Below are positions 40,614-49,383 of a stretch of 64,000 nucleotides of DNA, piece after piece; the first letter of the stretch is position 1, and each line of letters opens with the position of its first letter. Source of the stretch: Haloechinothrix alba (GTDB lineage: Bacteria; Actinomycetota; Actinomycetes; Mycobacteriales; Pseudonocardiaceae); NCBI RefSeq assembly GCF_900188115.1, contig NZ_FZNW01000022.1, positions 1 through 64,000 of the forward strand, read 5' to 3'. The translations under genes and the position numbers were made by a program. The notes beneath the pieces were generated by a model. The model ran no database searches. It saw only the letters and a list, made by a program, of their open reading frames with translations, and was not told the origin of the DNA.

Positions 40614-40649
40614 CCGTCCAGGCCGGCCCGCACGGGCCGGCCTGGACGG
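40614..40649 (+). terminator. Perfect 17-bp hairpin terminator after katG
   Basis: CCGTCCAGGCCGGCCCG (40614-40630) pairs with 40633-40649 across a 2-base loop, starting 6 bp past the katG stop. A partial copy of the right arm follows immediately (GGGCCGGCCTGGACGG). Confidence 0.75.
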
Positions 40650-40745
40650 GCCGGCCTGGACGGCTCCGTTCGAGCCGCTCACTCGCCGGTACGTAGCACC
40701 AGCAGGAAAGCCAGCGCTATCAACGCCATCCGGGTAATGCCGCGC

Positions 40746-41870
40746 CTAGACGCCGGTGACGACCGGCGCTGCGACAAGGCCGAAACTTTGCAGCACCCCG
40801 AGTAGCTCCCGGTGACCGAACGCCTGGCACGCTGAACCAAACCCGACCCGACGGGGCGCGCCGTGCACGAGGTGATGTGCGGCGTATGCCTGCATGAGGC
40901 CGGTCTGCTTGTAGTTGCAGGCCCCCCGAAGCACGCAATGCACGTGACCCAGTGGTCCGGACGCCTGAACGGAGTCGACGGAAATGTTCACCCGCTGGTT
41001 CTCGCGGGGTGGCGCCTCACTCCGAATCGCGAGCGCCTGCTCCGACAAGACCCGGAACTTCTCATCCTCCGGAAGGTCCTTGACCTGCTCCAAGGCGGCC
41101 TCGACGATCTGCGGCACCCCGAGCATGAGTTGCCGGTCAAGAACGCCCCCCAACGCCGAAACATTGGCCACCCGGGGATCCCGTTTGAACCAGACCGGGT
41201 GCGACGTGCCGCCCCACGGAAGGCCGAGCCCGACCTCGTGCTGGCCCGGAACGGCCAACTGCCGACACGTTCCGTCCACCGGCCACTCGACATACTGGTT
41301 CTGCTCCAGGTAGTACGCCTTCGACAGTGCCGCATTTACCAGAATGGACTGAGTAGACGCAACAGTCGGAGAGCCCTTCCAGAACACAGCGACGTCCAAC
41401 GTGTCCAGGCCAGGGGTCTCCAGACAGATGTTCGCGGCTATCTCGCCCGTGGTGTACATCTGAGCGATTCCCGGTGCTAGCAGCAGGCCGCGCTCGGCCA
41501 TGCGTTCGCCGTACTCCTCGTCGCACACCCGCACCCAGTCCTGCTCGCCCGTGGTATCCAGGTAGTGGCACCCTGCGGCTATACACGCTTCTACAACCTG
41601 AGGGCCGTACTTGGAGAACGGCCCCACCGTATTGCACACCACCGAGGCGCCGCGAAACAATTCGGTCAACTCAGCGACCGTATGGTTCGACTCCGCAACC
41701 TCGTAGACCGCCGTTTCCCGGCCGGGGAGTCCCTCCATCGCCTGCTTTATGCGCTCGCTGTTGCGTCCGGCGGCCAGAAAGGGCAAGCTGTACTCGCGCA
41801 AGTACTCGGCCACCAGCTTGCCGGTATAGCCGCTCGCGCCGTAGATGACGACTGGCTTGTCCGTGCTCAC
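40746..41870 (-). CDS. Saccharopine-dehydrogenase-like NAD(P)-binding reductase
   Basis: A 374-residue protein with an N-terminal Rossmann fold (VVIYGASGYTGKLVAEYL), followed by ASVVCNTVGPFSKYGPQVVEACIAAGCHYLDTTGEQDW. This is the pattern of saccharopine-dehydrogenase-like proteins and trans-acting enoyl reductases. The C-terminal part resembles DUF5938-type members, but this is from memory. The GTG start at 41870 has GGAAGGAAGG upstream. It is 25 bp after the acyl-CoA ligase gene on the same strand, so the two form an operon and probably act on one activated substrate. Confidence 0.8.
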   Translation of the reverse strand: MSTDKPVVIYGASGYTGKLVAEYLREYSLPFLAAGRNSERIKQAMEGLPGRETAVYEVAESNHTVAELTELFRGASVVCNTVGPFSKYGPQVVEACIAAGCHYLDTTGEQDWVRVCDEEYGERMAERGLLLAPGIAQMYTTGEIAANICLETPGLDTLDVAVFWKGSPTVASTQSILVNAALSKAYYLEQNQYVEWPVDGTCRQLAVPGQHEVGLGLPWGGTSHPVWFKRDPRVANVSALGGVLDRQLMLGVPQIVEAALEQVKDLPEDEKFRVLSEQALAIRSEAPPRENQRVNISVDSVQASGPLGHVHCVLRGACNYKQTGLMQAYAAHHLVHGAPRRVGFGSACQAFGHRELLGVLQSFGLVAAPVVTGV

Positions 41871-41895
41871 GATCGTCCTTCCTTCCTACGATTAC

Positions 41896-43470
41896 TCAGT
41901 TGACGCTTCGGATGCGCCCGGCCCAGTACGCGTTGCGCAACGCCGGCTTGTCGTGTTTACCTACCGCCGTAACCGGTATCTGGTCCAGGAACTCCACAGA
42001 TTTCGGAGCCTGAACGCTGCCCTTCCGTTCCTTGACCCACGTGATCAATTCATCGGTGCGCACCCCGGCGTTCTGGTCGGTGACCACTACCGCTTTCACG
42101 GTTTCGCCCCACTTCTCGTCAGGTACCCCGATGACGCAGGCATCGCGTACGGCGGGATGCTCGAACAGCGCGGTCTCGACCTCCTTGGGGTACACATTGA
42201 ATCCTCCTGAAATGATCAAATCCTTCTTTCGGTCCACAATATACAAAAATCCGCGTTCGTCGCTGCGCGCCAGGTCACCTGTGCACAGCCAGCCATTCCG
42301 TAGCGTGGCCTCGGTTTCGTCTTGCCGATTCCAGTAGCGGAGCATTGTGTGTGGTCCCCGTGCTGCGATCTCGCCGACACCGCCGGCCTCGACGTCACCG
42401 AAATTCTCGTCGAATAGCCGAACATCCGCGATCGTGACCGGGCGCCCACACGAGGACAGCGACGTCAGATCACCGCTTATGACCGCATCCGCGTGGTCCT
42501 GCTTGCTCAGCACAGTCAGCTGGTTTGGCGCCTCCGTCTGGCCGTAGAGCTGCGCGAATATCGGGCCGAACCGTTCGATAGCCTCTAGCAGGCGCTGATG
42601 ACCAATCGGTGAGGCACCGTAGACAACCGTACTCAGCGAAGAGAGGTCGAACCCGTGCCCGGTTTCGGTGTCCAGCAGCATGTACAACATCGTGGGAACC
42701 AGCATGGTCGACGTGACGTGTTCGGTCGCCACAGCATGCAGCAGCCGCTGCGGATCGAATCCACCAAGGATCACGTTCGTCCCGCCACGAAGCCACACGG
42801 GCAGCACAAATCCGCCGCCGGCGTGCGTCAGTGGTGCGACGTGTGCGAAAACCTCGCGCTCGCCCAGGCCGAGTTCGAGTAGCTCGCTGAACAGTGCCGC
42901 TACGAATGTTCGGTGACTGTGCACAACCCCCTTAGGCTGCCCGGTGGTACCACCGGTGTAGTAGATGCCGAACAGGTCGTCCGGCACTACCGCCGGACGA
43001 CCCGGACTCGCGTGCTGCTGATCGAGCAATCGGGGCATGGAGTGTCCACCGGGTATTACCGAACCGTCATCGACACCAAGCACGATCTCGATATCGAGTT
43101 CTTTGTGAATCTTCTCGACGCGCTCGGCGTGCGCCGCATCGTGGGCGATCGCACGAGCACCCGAATCCGCGATGATATGGGCGTGGTCGACGGCTCCGAG
43201 CTTGGCGTTGAGTGGCACCACGACCAGGCCGGCCCAGGCCGCGCCGTAGAACACGTCGAGCAGCTCCGGACAATCCTCCATCAGGATCGCCACCCGGTCG
43301 CCGTGTCTCAAGTCGAGCGCCAGAAGTGCCCTCCCTGCCTTCCGGATCCGTTCGATCTGCTCGACGTAGGTGATGCGCCGATCCCCGGAAGTCACGGCGA
43401 CTTTCTCGCCGTATGCGTGGCCGCATCGCTCCACCAAACTGCCCAAAGTGTGGTCCAGCATCGACTGCAT
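41896..43470 (-). CDS. Acyl-CoA synthetase (AMP-binding)
   Basis: A 524-residue class I adenylate-forming ligase. The P-loop is IYYTGGTTGQPKGVVHSH, a form with Gly-Gly-Thr-Thr. QLYGQTEAPNQ is the A5 motif, WLCTGDLARSDERGFLYIVDRKKDLIISGGFNVYPKEVE the hinge region, and the catalytic Lys is in PVTAVGKHDKPALR. The C-terminal GKHDKPALR variant is typical of ligases acting on aromatic, cyclic or branched acids. ATG 43470 follows AAGGGA; GTG 43482 is possible. The gene is divergent from the two-SDR operon, sharing a 150-bp control region. Confidence 0.9.
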   Translation of the reverse strand: MQSMLDHTLGSLVERCGHAYGEKVAVTSGDRRITYVEQIERIRKAGRALLALDLRHGDRVAILMEDCPELLDVFYGAAWAGLVVVPLNAKLGAVDHAHIIADSGARAIAHDAAHAERVEKIHKELDIEIVLGVDDGSVIPGGHSMPRLLDQQHASPGRPAVVPDDLFGIYYTGGTTGQPKGVVHSHRTFVAALFSELLELGLGEREVFAHVAPLTHAGGGFVLPVWLRGGTNVILGGFDPQRLLHAVATEHVTSTMLVPTMLYMLLDTETGHGFDLSSLSTVVYGASPIGHQRLLEAIERFGPIFAQLYGQTEAPNQLTVLSKQDHADAVISGDLTSLSSCGRPVTIADVRLFDENFGDVEAGGVGEIAARGPHTMLRYWNRQDETEATLRNGWLCTGDLARSDERGFLYIVDRKKDLIISGGFNVYPKEVETALFEHPAVRDACVIGVPDEKWGETVKAVVVTDQNAGVRTDELITWVKERKGSVQAPKSVEFLDQIPVTAVGKHDKPALRNAYWAGRIRSVN

Positions 43471-43521
43471 CGGTCCCTTCACGTGAATCGCGGAATCTTC
43501 CTGCTGGTCACACTATGGCGC

Positions 43522-43534
43522 ACCGGTATCCGGT
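43522..43534. promoter_or_regulatory. Perfect palindrome in the divergent ligase-SDR promoter region
   Basis: ACCGGTATCCGGT has perfect 5-bp arms around TAT. It lies 52 bp from the ligase start and 87 bp from the SDR start, a fitting operator for one of the local regulators. Confidence 0.35.
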
Positions 43535-43620
43535 AGAATGTGGATTCGGCACAATCTGTCGTACGTTGATGCGGGGTTCTCGACATTCCGGAGCCGCCAC
43601 GGCCGCACTAGCCTCGGGTT

Positions 43621-44385
43621 ATGCTCTCCGAACTAACCAACAAACGAGCGCTGGTTACCGGCGCTGCACAAGGGCTCGGGCGAGCCGTCGCGGAACTGTT
43701 CGTGGAACGTGGGGCGCGGGTCGTCCTCGCCGACATCGACATGGAACGCCTACACAGGACCGCCACCGAACTCGGTGGCACGACAGTACCGGTGCGCTGC
43801 GACGTTACCGACGCGGATCAGGTAGCGGCCGCGGTCGCCAAGGTCGAGTCCGAGTGGGGCGGGCTGGACATCGCCGTCAACAACGCGGGCATCGAGGTAG
43901 CCAGTCCCCTGGTCGACCAGGCCGAGACTGATTTCGACAGGCTGATGGCCATCAACGTCAAGGGAGTATTTCTCGGGATCAAATATGCCGCACCGGCGCT
44001 TGCCAAGGCAGGTGGGGGCGCCGTCATCAACATGGCATCGGTCGCCGGGCTCGGCGGTGTGCCCTTACTTGGATCCTACTGTGCCTCGAAGGCGGCGGTG
44101 ATCCGCCTATCGGAGACGGCTGCGCTCGAGTTGCGAGACTCCGGTGTCCGGGTCAATGCCGTGTGCCCCTCGTTCGTCGACACAGAGATGGTGAACCGGC
44201 TCGTGGATCCGTTCGAAGCCGCGACCGGCGCCAAGTTCGAGGATGTGGTCGCCGTCAAGCAGCAGCGCCTCGGCACGCCGGAAGAGGTGGCTGAGATAGT
44301 CGCCTTCCTCGCCTCGGACGACGCGCGTTTCATTACCGCGTCGCACTACGTCCTCGACTGCGCACTGAGTGGGAGCTTGTTCTGA
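43621..44385 (+). CDS. Short-chain dehydrogenase/reductase (first of a pair)
   Basis: A 254-residue classical SDR. Cofactor motif TGAAQGLG near residue 14; the LADID acidic end of beta-2 suggests NAD(H). NNAG is near residue 88, Ser in NMASVAGLGG, and the catalytic Tyr-Lys in GSYCASKAAVIRL. Its TGA overlaps the ATG of the next SDR (TGATG). The paired SDRs may form a heteromeric enzyme or catalyse consecutive steps on a cyclic alcohol or hydroxyacyl-CoA. Confidence 0.9.
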   Translation: MLSELTNKRALVTGAAQGLGRAVAELFVERGARVVLADIDMERLHRTATELGGTTVPVRCDVTDADQVAAAVAKVESEWGGLDIAVNNAGIEVASPLVDQAETDFDRLMAINVKGVFLGIKYAAPALAKAGGGAVINMASVAGLGGVPLLGSYCASKAAVIRLSETAALELRDSGVRVNAVCPSFVDTEMVNRLVDPFEAATGAKFEDVVAVKQQRLGTPEEVAEIVAFLASDDARFITASHYVLDCALSGSLF

Positions 44386-45146
44386 TGACCGAACTGCTGA
44401 AAGACAGGATCGCCATCGTCACAGGAGGCGCGAAGGGGCTTGGTCGGGCAGTCGCCCGCGGTCTCGACGAAGCCGGAGCCACCGTCGTGGTCAGTGACAT
44501 CAACGAGGCAGGGGCCCAGGCCACCGCGGATGAGCTCAACAATGGCGTGGGTGCAGGCTGCGATGTCCGGGACGAGAACCAGGTCACCGACCTCATCGAT
44601 TGGGTGTCCTCCCGATATGGCAGGTTGGACGTCATGATCGCCAATGCAGGCATCGCGACGGTCAGCCCGATCACCGAGATGCCCCTCGAGGAGTGGCGCT
44701 CAGTGCTCGCGGTGAACCTGGACGGAGTATTCACCTCGGTTCGGCACGCTGGCCGCGCGATGCTCGCGAACGGGGGCGGTTCCATCATCACGATGGCCTC
44801 AATCACCGGCTTCGCCGGATCGCCGCTGATCTCCCATTACGCGGCGGCGAAGGCGGGTGTCATATCACTGACGAGAACGGCGGCGGTGGAGCTGCGGGAC
44901 CACGGTGTGCGGGTGAATGCCATCTGCCCCGGCTGGATCAGCACCGACCTGGTGCATGAGCGCCGCTACCAGTTCGAGGATGCACTCGGCATCGACTTCG
45001 AATCGATGATCAACAGCAAGCAGGGACGTCTCGGTGAAGTCGAAGACGTCGCTCCGCTCGCGGTGTTCCTGGCCTCGGAGCGGTCCCGCTTCGCCAGCGG
45101 CTCAACGTTCGTCGTCGATGGCGGAATGTCCGCCGCCCTGGTGTGA
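44385..45146 (+). CDS. Short-chain dehydrogenase/reductase (second of a pair)
   Basis: A 253-residue classical SDR, similar to its upstream neighbour. TGGAKGLG near residue 14 binds cofactor, SDIN follows beta-2, and NAGIATVSPITEM contains the NAG motif. TMASITGFAGS and SHYAAAKAGVISLTR hold the catalytic Ser, Tyr and Lys. The C-terminus FASGSTFVVDGGMSAALV is the standard SDR ending. It overlaps the first SDR by one base and converges on the PucR-type regulator gene with a 1-bp gap. Confidence 0.9.
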   Translation: MTELLKDRIAIVTGGAKGLGRAVARGLDEAGATVVVSDINEAGAQATADELNNGVGAGCDVRDENQVTDLIDWVSSRYGRLDVMIANAGIATVSPITEMPLEEWRSVLAVNLDGVFTSVRHAGRAMLANGGGSIITMASITGFAGSPLISHYAAAKAGVISLTRTAAVELRDHGVRVNAICPGWISTDLVHERRYQFEDALGIDFESMINSKQGRLGEVEDVAPLAVFLASERSRFASGSTFVVDGGMSAALV

Positions 45147-45147
45147 T

Positions 45148-46383
45148 TCAGCCGCGCTCGGGCCCGGTTGCCGCACCATCGGGCCCGAGCGCCTTTCTTA
45201 GCCGTAGCGCCACCAGCAACTCGGCACGGCGATCACTCAGGGCGTCGCCCAGGACATCACCCGCAGTCCGGCAGCGCAGTCGAACCGTGTTCTCGTGCAC
45301 ACCCAACTCGGCCGCCGCACGCGCATGCGAACCGGTGGTGAGCGTGACCAACAACGTCTCCCGCACCCGCTGCGCACGCTCGCTCGCCCCAGTCAACTCC
45401 CCGAGTTCCTCAGCGATGAAGCGCTGCGCTGCCTGTGGGTCCGCGAGCAGGAACGACTCGAGACGAAGATCTCGATACCACAAACACGTACTCGGTTCCG
45501 TCAGCGTCGACCGGAGGGCAGCGGCACGGCAAGCCTGCTCGTGTGCGCGCCGAAAGCCTCCGACTCCCGCGTCCGGTCCGCCTACGGCGACCGGCTCGTT
45601 CAGCCCGGACAACGCCTGCCGCACCGCAGCCAGGTGGGTGGAATCCGGCTGCGTGGGAAAGCCGAGCCAGCACGACCAGTATGCCGGATCTCGCCGCACA
45701 ACCAGCCAACTCCACGATCCACAGTGTTCGGCCAGCCGAAGTACGGTGCGCCGCACCTCGTCCGGCCGCCCCCTGCCAAGCACGAGCGCGAGGTGACCGC
45801 CACGAAGGCGGTAGCCCAGGTCGTTGTCGAGATCCTGGGTATACTCGCCGACCGAGCCGTTCAACAGCCTGCCCACCAGGTCCTGCCTGCGTTGCTCGCC
45901 GGTGCTGGCACGCTCGCCACTCACCCACTCGTACCGCGCAGCGATCAGGTCGAGCACCCGCATAACGTAGGGAAACACCGCCTGGGTGACGCCAGCGAGC
46001 GGGCGGTCGGGCCTACACTCCGATCCTGCAGGCTCCGATATTACGGCCCACTCCTGCAGCAATCTCTCGACCCCCACCCAGTACGCACGTTCCAGCTGTC
46101 CGTACGGAATACCGAGCTCGGCGACGAGGGAGGCGAAGTCCAGCGCGCCTCGCGGGTCGATGTCCTCCGGTAGGGCGCGCATTGTCGCAATATCGATGAC
46201 GGATCGGACATTTCCGGTGACACAGGCGGTCAGCGCCTCATCAAAGGCGCGGTCGGCGACATGCTCGGGAAAGACGCTGTCTGCGATGGCGTTCCTGACC
46301 ATCCGGGATAGTGCCGGCACGTCCAGCCGCGCCGCGAGACCGTGCGCATCGACCGGTAGCCGATCGTGCACCGATGCTGTCAA
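45148..46383 (-). CDS. PucR/CdaR-type transcriptional regulator
   Basis: A 411-residue regulator with the PucR-type C-terminal helix-turn-helix (ARAAAELGVHENTVRLRCRTAGDVLGDAL). Upstream lies a GGDEF-like CdaR segment (VAVGGPDAGVGGFRRAHEQACRAAALR). The N-terminal half is an all-helical sensor region without a recognised ligand motif. The start is TTG 46383 with GAGGAGGAGG upstream; GTG 46371 is an alternative. It is the last gene of a leftward set that begins with the DUF3556 gene, 64 bp after another PucR-type regulator. Confidence 0.85.
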   Translation of the reverse strand: MTASVHDRLPVDAHGLAARLDVPALSRMVRNAIADSVFPEHVADRAFDEALTACVTGNVRSVIDIATMRALPEDIDPRGALDFASLVAELGIPYGQLERAYWVGVERLLQEWAVISEPAGSECRPDRPLAGVTQAVFPYVMRVLDLIAARYEWVSGERASTGEQRRQDLVGRLLNGSVGEYTQDLDNDLGYRLRGGHLALVLGRGRPDEVRRTVLRLAEHCGSWSWLVVRRDPAYWSCWLGFPTQPDSTHLAAVRQALSGLNEPVAVGGPDAGVGGFRRAHEQACRAAALRSTLTEPSTCLWYRDLRLESFLLADPQAAQRFIAEELGELTGASERAQRVRETLLVTLTTGSHARAAAELGVHENTVRLRCRTAGDVLGDALSDRRAELLVALRLRKALGPDGAATGPERG

Positions 46384-46447
46384 CGCCTCCTCCTCACCTC
46401 GTCAGCGGCAACGACAGGTGTGCCACGGCGGTACGCGGCGGTGGCGC

Positions 46448-47812
46448 TCAGACCGACTGCTCCGCCTGCACGTCACCCGGCTGTACGAGCACCGTCTTAC
46501 CGAGCCAACAGCAGATGTCAAGCGCGAGCTCCAGCTGGAGTCGGCCTTCCCGCAGTGGCCGTCCCAACTCCTCGGCAGCACGGTTCAGGCGATACACCAC
46601 CGAGTTACGATGGAGGCTCAACCGCTCCGCCGCTGCGGTGTAGCTGCCACTCTCGGACAGAAAGACGTGCACCGTCTCTCGCAGCCGTGCCTTCGACGGG
46701 CCATCGATCGCCAGCGGGCCCAGCGTATCCATGATCCACCCCCGCGTGGCCTCGAGATTCGTGCACATCAGCGCGACCAGTCCGACCTCGGCGAATGTCA
46801 TGGCCAGCGGCCCCGGCAGTTGCCCGAGAAGCGCGACGTTCTGGACCTGCTTGGCCTGCCGATGTGAGCGGCCGAACCCGCCGACCCCCGAGATCGGGGC
46901 GCCTGCGGCGATCTTAACCGGATGGTCCCAGTTCGACACCACCGTGACCAAGTCGGCCGTATCCAGGCGGCTCTCCCTGCCCATAGGCAACCACGCCCAG
47001 GCTGACAGCTCATCACACGGAACGAACAGCGGTCTTCCGGCACAGCCAAGACGCCTGGCCAGATCAATCACCGAGCGTTCCAGGTACGACAGCTCGCCAT
47101 CCTCAGTGTGCGACTCGTCCAACCACACGACGAGGCCGACGTGGTATTGCCACAAACGGTAACCGAGCGTGCTCTCCGCAGCGCCAATGTCTACCGAGCG
47201 ACCGTCGAGCAGGTCGTTCACTCTCGCCGTCCGCGAGGCATTGCGGCTGAGCAGCCAGCGATCCCGCTCCTCCTCGTAGACCGCGACGACACGCTCGGAC
47301 GCCCTGTCGATATAGGCAGACGTGTCGGACACGATGTTCACTGCGGCGTTGGATACAGCGATCGCGTCGTCGCTGTGCCGCCGAAGCTCGTCGAGCGCCC
47401 ACTGCAGGAAGCTGTCCTGGCCGAGCCGGTAGCAACGGACGAGCGCATTGACCGGAAGGCCCCGCTGGGCGAGCCGGCGCGCGTACTCAAGCGCGGCGGA
47501 CGGCGCGACCGTGCTCTCGACGTCGATGCCGTGCTGGAACATGTGCACGATAGTGGCCACATTCGCCTCGATGCTCGCACCCATGAGCTGCACGAGCGCA
47601 TCATCGCCCGCCACATCGCTGACCTCGACGCACAATCGATCGAGCAGCTCCTGCGTGATGTCGGCCAGGCGGCTATTGAGCACGCTACCGACTCCGGCAA
47701 CAAGGTCACGCGCCAACAGTTGGTTGTCGACAGGTACCGAACTACCGTCTGTTAGCATCGTGTCACCGTACACTCGCCCGTTCGGCGGTGTCACGTACGT
47801 TACTTGGCCCAT
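46448..47812 (-). CDS. PucR/CdaR-type transcriptional regulator (second)
   Basis: A 454-residue protein related in layout to its neighbour: a helical N-terminal region, a CdaR-like GGDEF segment (IAAGAPISGVGGFGRSHRQAKQVQNVALL) and the C-terminal helix-turn-helix (AAERLSLHRNSVVYRLNRAAEELGRPLREG). ATG 47812 was chosen because AAGGAG precedes it by 7 nt; the frame extends far upstream without coding character. Two adjacent regulators of this class suggest control of two branches of the local catabolic genes, or one gene duplication. Confidence 0.86.
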   Translation of the reverse strand: MGQVTYVTPPNGRVYGDTMLTDGSSVPVDNQLLARDLVAGVGSVLNSRLADITQELLDRLCVEVSDVAGDDALVQLMGASIEANVATIVHMFQHGIDVESTVAPSAALEYARRLAQRGLPVNALVRCYRLGQDSFLQWALDELRRHSDDAIAVSNAAVNIVSDTSAYIDRASERVVAVYEEERDRWLLSRNASRTARVNDLLDGRSVDIGAAESTLGYRLWQYHVGLVVWLDESHTEDGELSYLERSVIDLARRLGCAGRPLFVPCDELSAWAWLPMGRESRLDTADLVTVVSNWDHPVKIAAGAPISGVGGFGRSHRQAKQVQNVALLGQLPGPLAMTFAEVGLVALMCTNLEATRGWIMDTLGPLAIDGPSKARLRETVHVFLSESGSYTAAAERLSLHRNSVVYRLNRAAEELGRPLREGRLQLELALDICCWLGKTVLVQPGDVQAEQSV

Positions 47813-47961
47813 TCGGTGCTCCTTACCGAACCTCCCGATTGAGGTTTGCACCACACCCTGGCAGCCGAACGCGCCATTGCCACCGTGATCTCTGCACGGA
47901 GTCATCCCGCGTTTTTGGTCTTTGCGCACAAACGGCGCCCGCCAGCCCTCGTGTACCACGG

Positions 47962-49383
47962 TCAGCTCGCACGCGACAGGTAGCGCAGGGCATGCTGAGC
48001 GGCATTCGCTCCACACATTCCGTGCGCACCAGGGCCGGGCGGTGTCGCCGCGGAACAAATGTAGCGGCCGGGTACACCCGTCCAATACGGGTTCGGCGTA
48101 ACCCGGGGCCCGAACACGACCTGGCGAACGTCCTTGGCGCCGGTAAGGATGTCACCACCGACGAAGTTGGGGTTACCCACCTCGAACTCAGTCGTGGTAC
48201 GAACCGCCGTACCGACGATACGGTCCCGGAACCCAGGGGCGAAGCGTTCGATCTGCGCGATGATCGCTTCACTCGCATCTCCGGCGAAGCCATTCGGGAC
48301 GTGCGCATACGTATAGACGGGGTGCACGTTTCCGATCGATCGTGACGGGTCGGCAAGGTACTGCTGGCCGACGAGCACGAAGGGCCGTTCTGGCATCGCC
48401 CCCTCATGGATCTTGCGCTCGGCGTGAGCGATCTCCGGAAACGAACCACCGAGATGAACGGTGGTTGCCCTGCGCGCTTCCCTGCTGGACCAGGGCACGC
48501 CATCCTCGACGGCGAAGTCCACCTTGAAGGCACCGGGGCCGTGCCGGAACCGCCGGTAGGCGCGCGCGACCCTGCCAGGCAACCGGTTACCCAGGATGTC
48601 GACGACTGCGCCGGGAGCCAGGTCGAACATCGTCACGTCGGACGGCGGCAGGTCCGCTGTCGAGCGGACCCGCACTCCCGTCTCGATGCTGCCGCCAAGC
48701 TTGCGCAGCTCCGCGGCAAGAGCGTCGGTGATCGAACGCGAGCCGCCCTCGGCGACGGCCCAGCCGTGCCGGTGCCCGGCTGTCGCGATCCCGAGTCCGA
48801 TCGCCGACGACAGCGGACGATGCAGCGGGTGGATGGCGTGCGCGAGGAGCCCGCCGAGCAGCGCTCGTGCCTCCTCGGTTCGAAACAGTCGCGCCACGAC
48901 CGACCCCGGAAGGACCGTCGGCAGACCGAACCGCGCCAGCCGGAGCGGATGTCGAGGTAACCGCATCAAGGGCTGCATGATGTCGTGGGCAAGCTCGTCG
49001 AACCCTGCCGATGTGCGGCCGAACGCAAGCCTCCACCGCGGCCCGTCCACGCCAAGGTTCGCGGCCGTATCCTCCACCGATCGATACAATGCCGCGCTGC
49101 GCCCACCGTCCAGCGGATGTGCGCAGTCGATCTCGCTCCATCGCCACCGCAGACCATGACTCTCCAACGGCAGACTCCGCAGGAACTCGGATCCCACCGC
49201 CATCGGATGGATTCCCGCGCAGTGATCGTGGAGCAAGCCTGGCACGATTGCGGTACTGGAACGGGTGCCGCCGCCGATCTCATCGCCGGCCTCAAGCACG
49301 GTCACCCTTACCCCTTCCCGGGCGAGTGTGACGCCGGCGGCGAGCCCATTGGGCCCGCCGCCGACGACCACGGCATCGCTCAC
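47962..49383 (-). CDS. Phytoene-desaturase-like FAD oxidoreductase (COG1233 type)
   Basis: A 473-residue flavoprotein. The N-terminal FAD fold is SDAVVVGGGPNGLAAGVTLAREGVRVTVLEAGDEIGGGTRS. The body has WAVAEGGSRSITDALAAELRKLGGSIETGVRV, typical of carotenoid desaturase-like enzymes, and the C-terminal GPGAHGMCGANAAQHAL contacts the flavin. Substrates of such proteins are isoprenoid or other hydrophobic chains. It overlaps the DUF3556 gene by 4 bp (ATGA) and should be cotranslated with it. No phytoene synthase is nearby, so carotenoid synthesis is not supported. Confidence 0.86.
   Translation of the reverse strand: MSDAVVVGGGPNGLAAGVTLAREGVRVTVLEAGDEIGGGTRSSTAIVPGLLHDHCAGIHPMAVGSEFLRSLPLESHGLRWRWSEIDCAHPLDGGRSAALYRSVEDTAANLGVDGPRWRLAFGRTSAGFDELAHDIMQPLMRLPRHPLRLARFGLPTVLPGSVVARLFRTEEARALLGGLLAHAIHPLHRPLSSAIGLGIATAGHRHGWAVAEGGSRSITDALAAELRKLGGSIETGVRVRSTADLPPSDVTMFDLAPGAVVDILGNRLPGRVARAYRRFRHGPGAFKVDFAVEDGVPWSSREARRATTVHLGGSFPEIAHAERKIHEGAMPERPFVLVGQQYLADPSRSIGNVHPVYTYAHVPNGFAGDASEAIIAQIERFAPGFRDRIVGTAVRTTTEFEVGNPNFVGGDILTGAKDVRQVVFGPRVTPNPYWTGVPGRYICSAATPPGPGAHGMCGANAAQHALRYLSRAS

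Noticed and set aside
47962-49383. Carotenoid biosynthesis
   Set aside because: The flavoprotein resembles phytoene desaturase, but no phytoene synthase, geranylgeranyl synthase or cyclase gene is present. DUF3556 coupling suggests another substrate.
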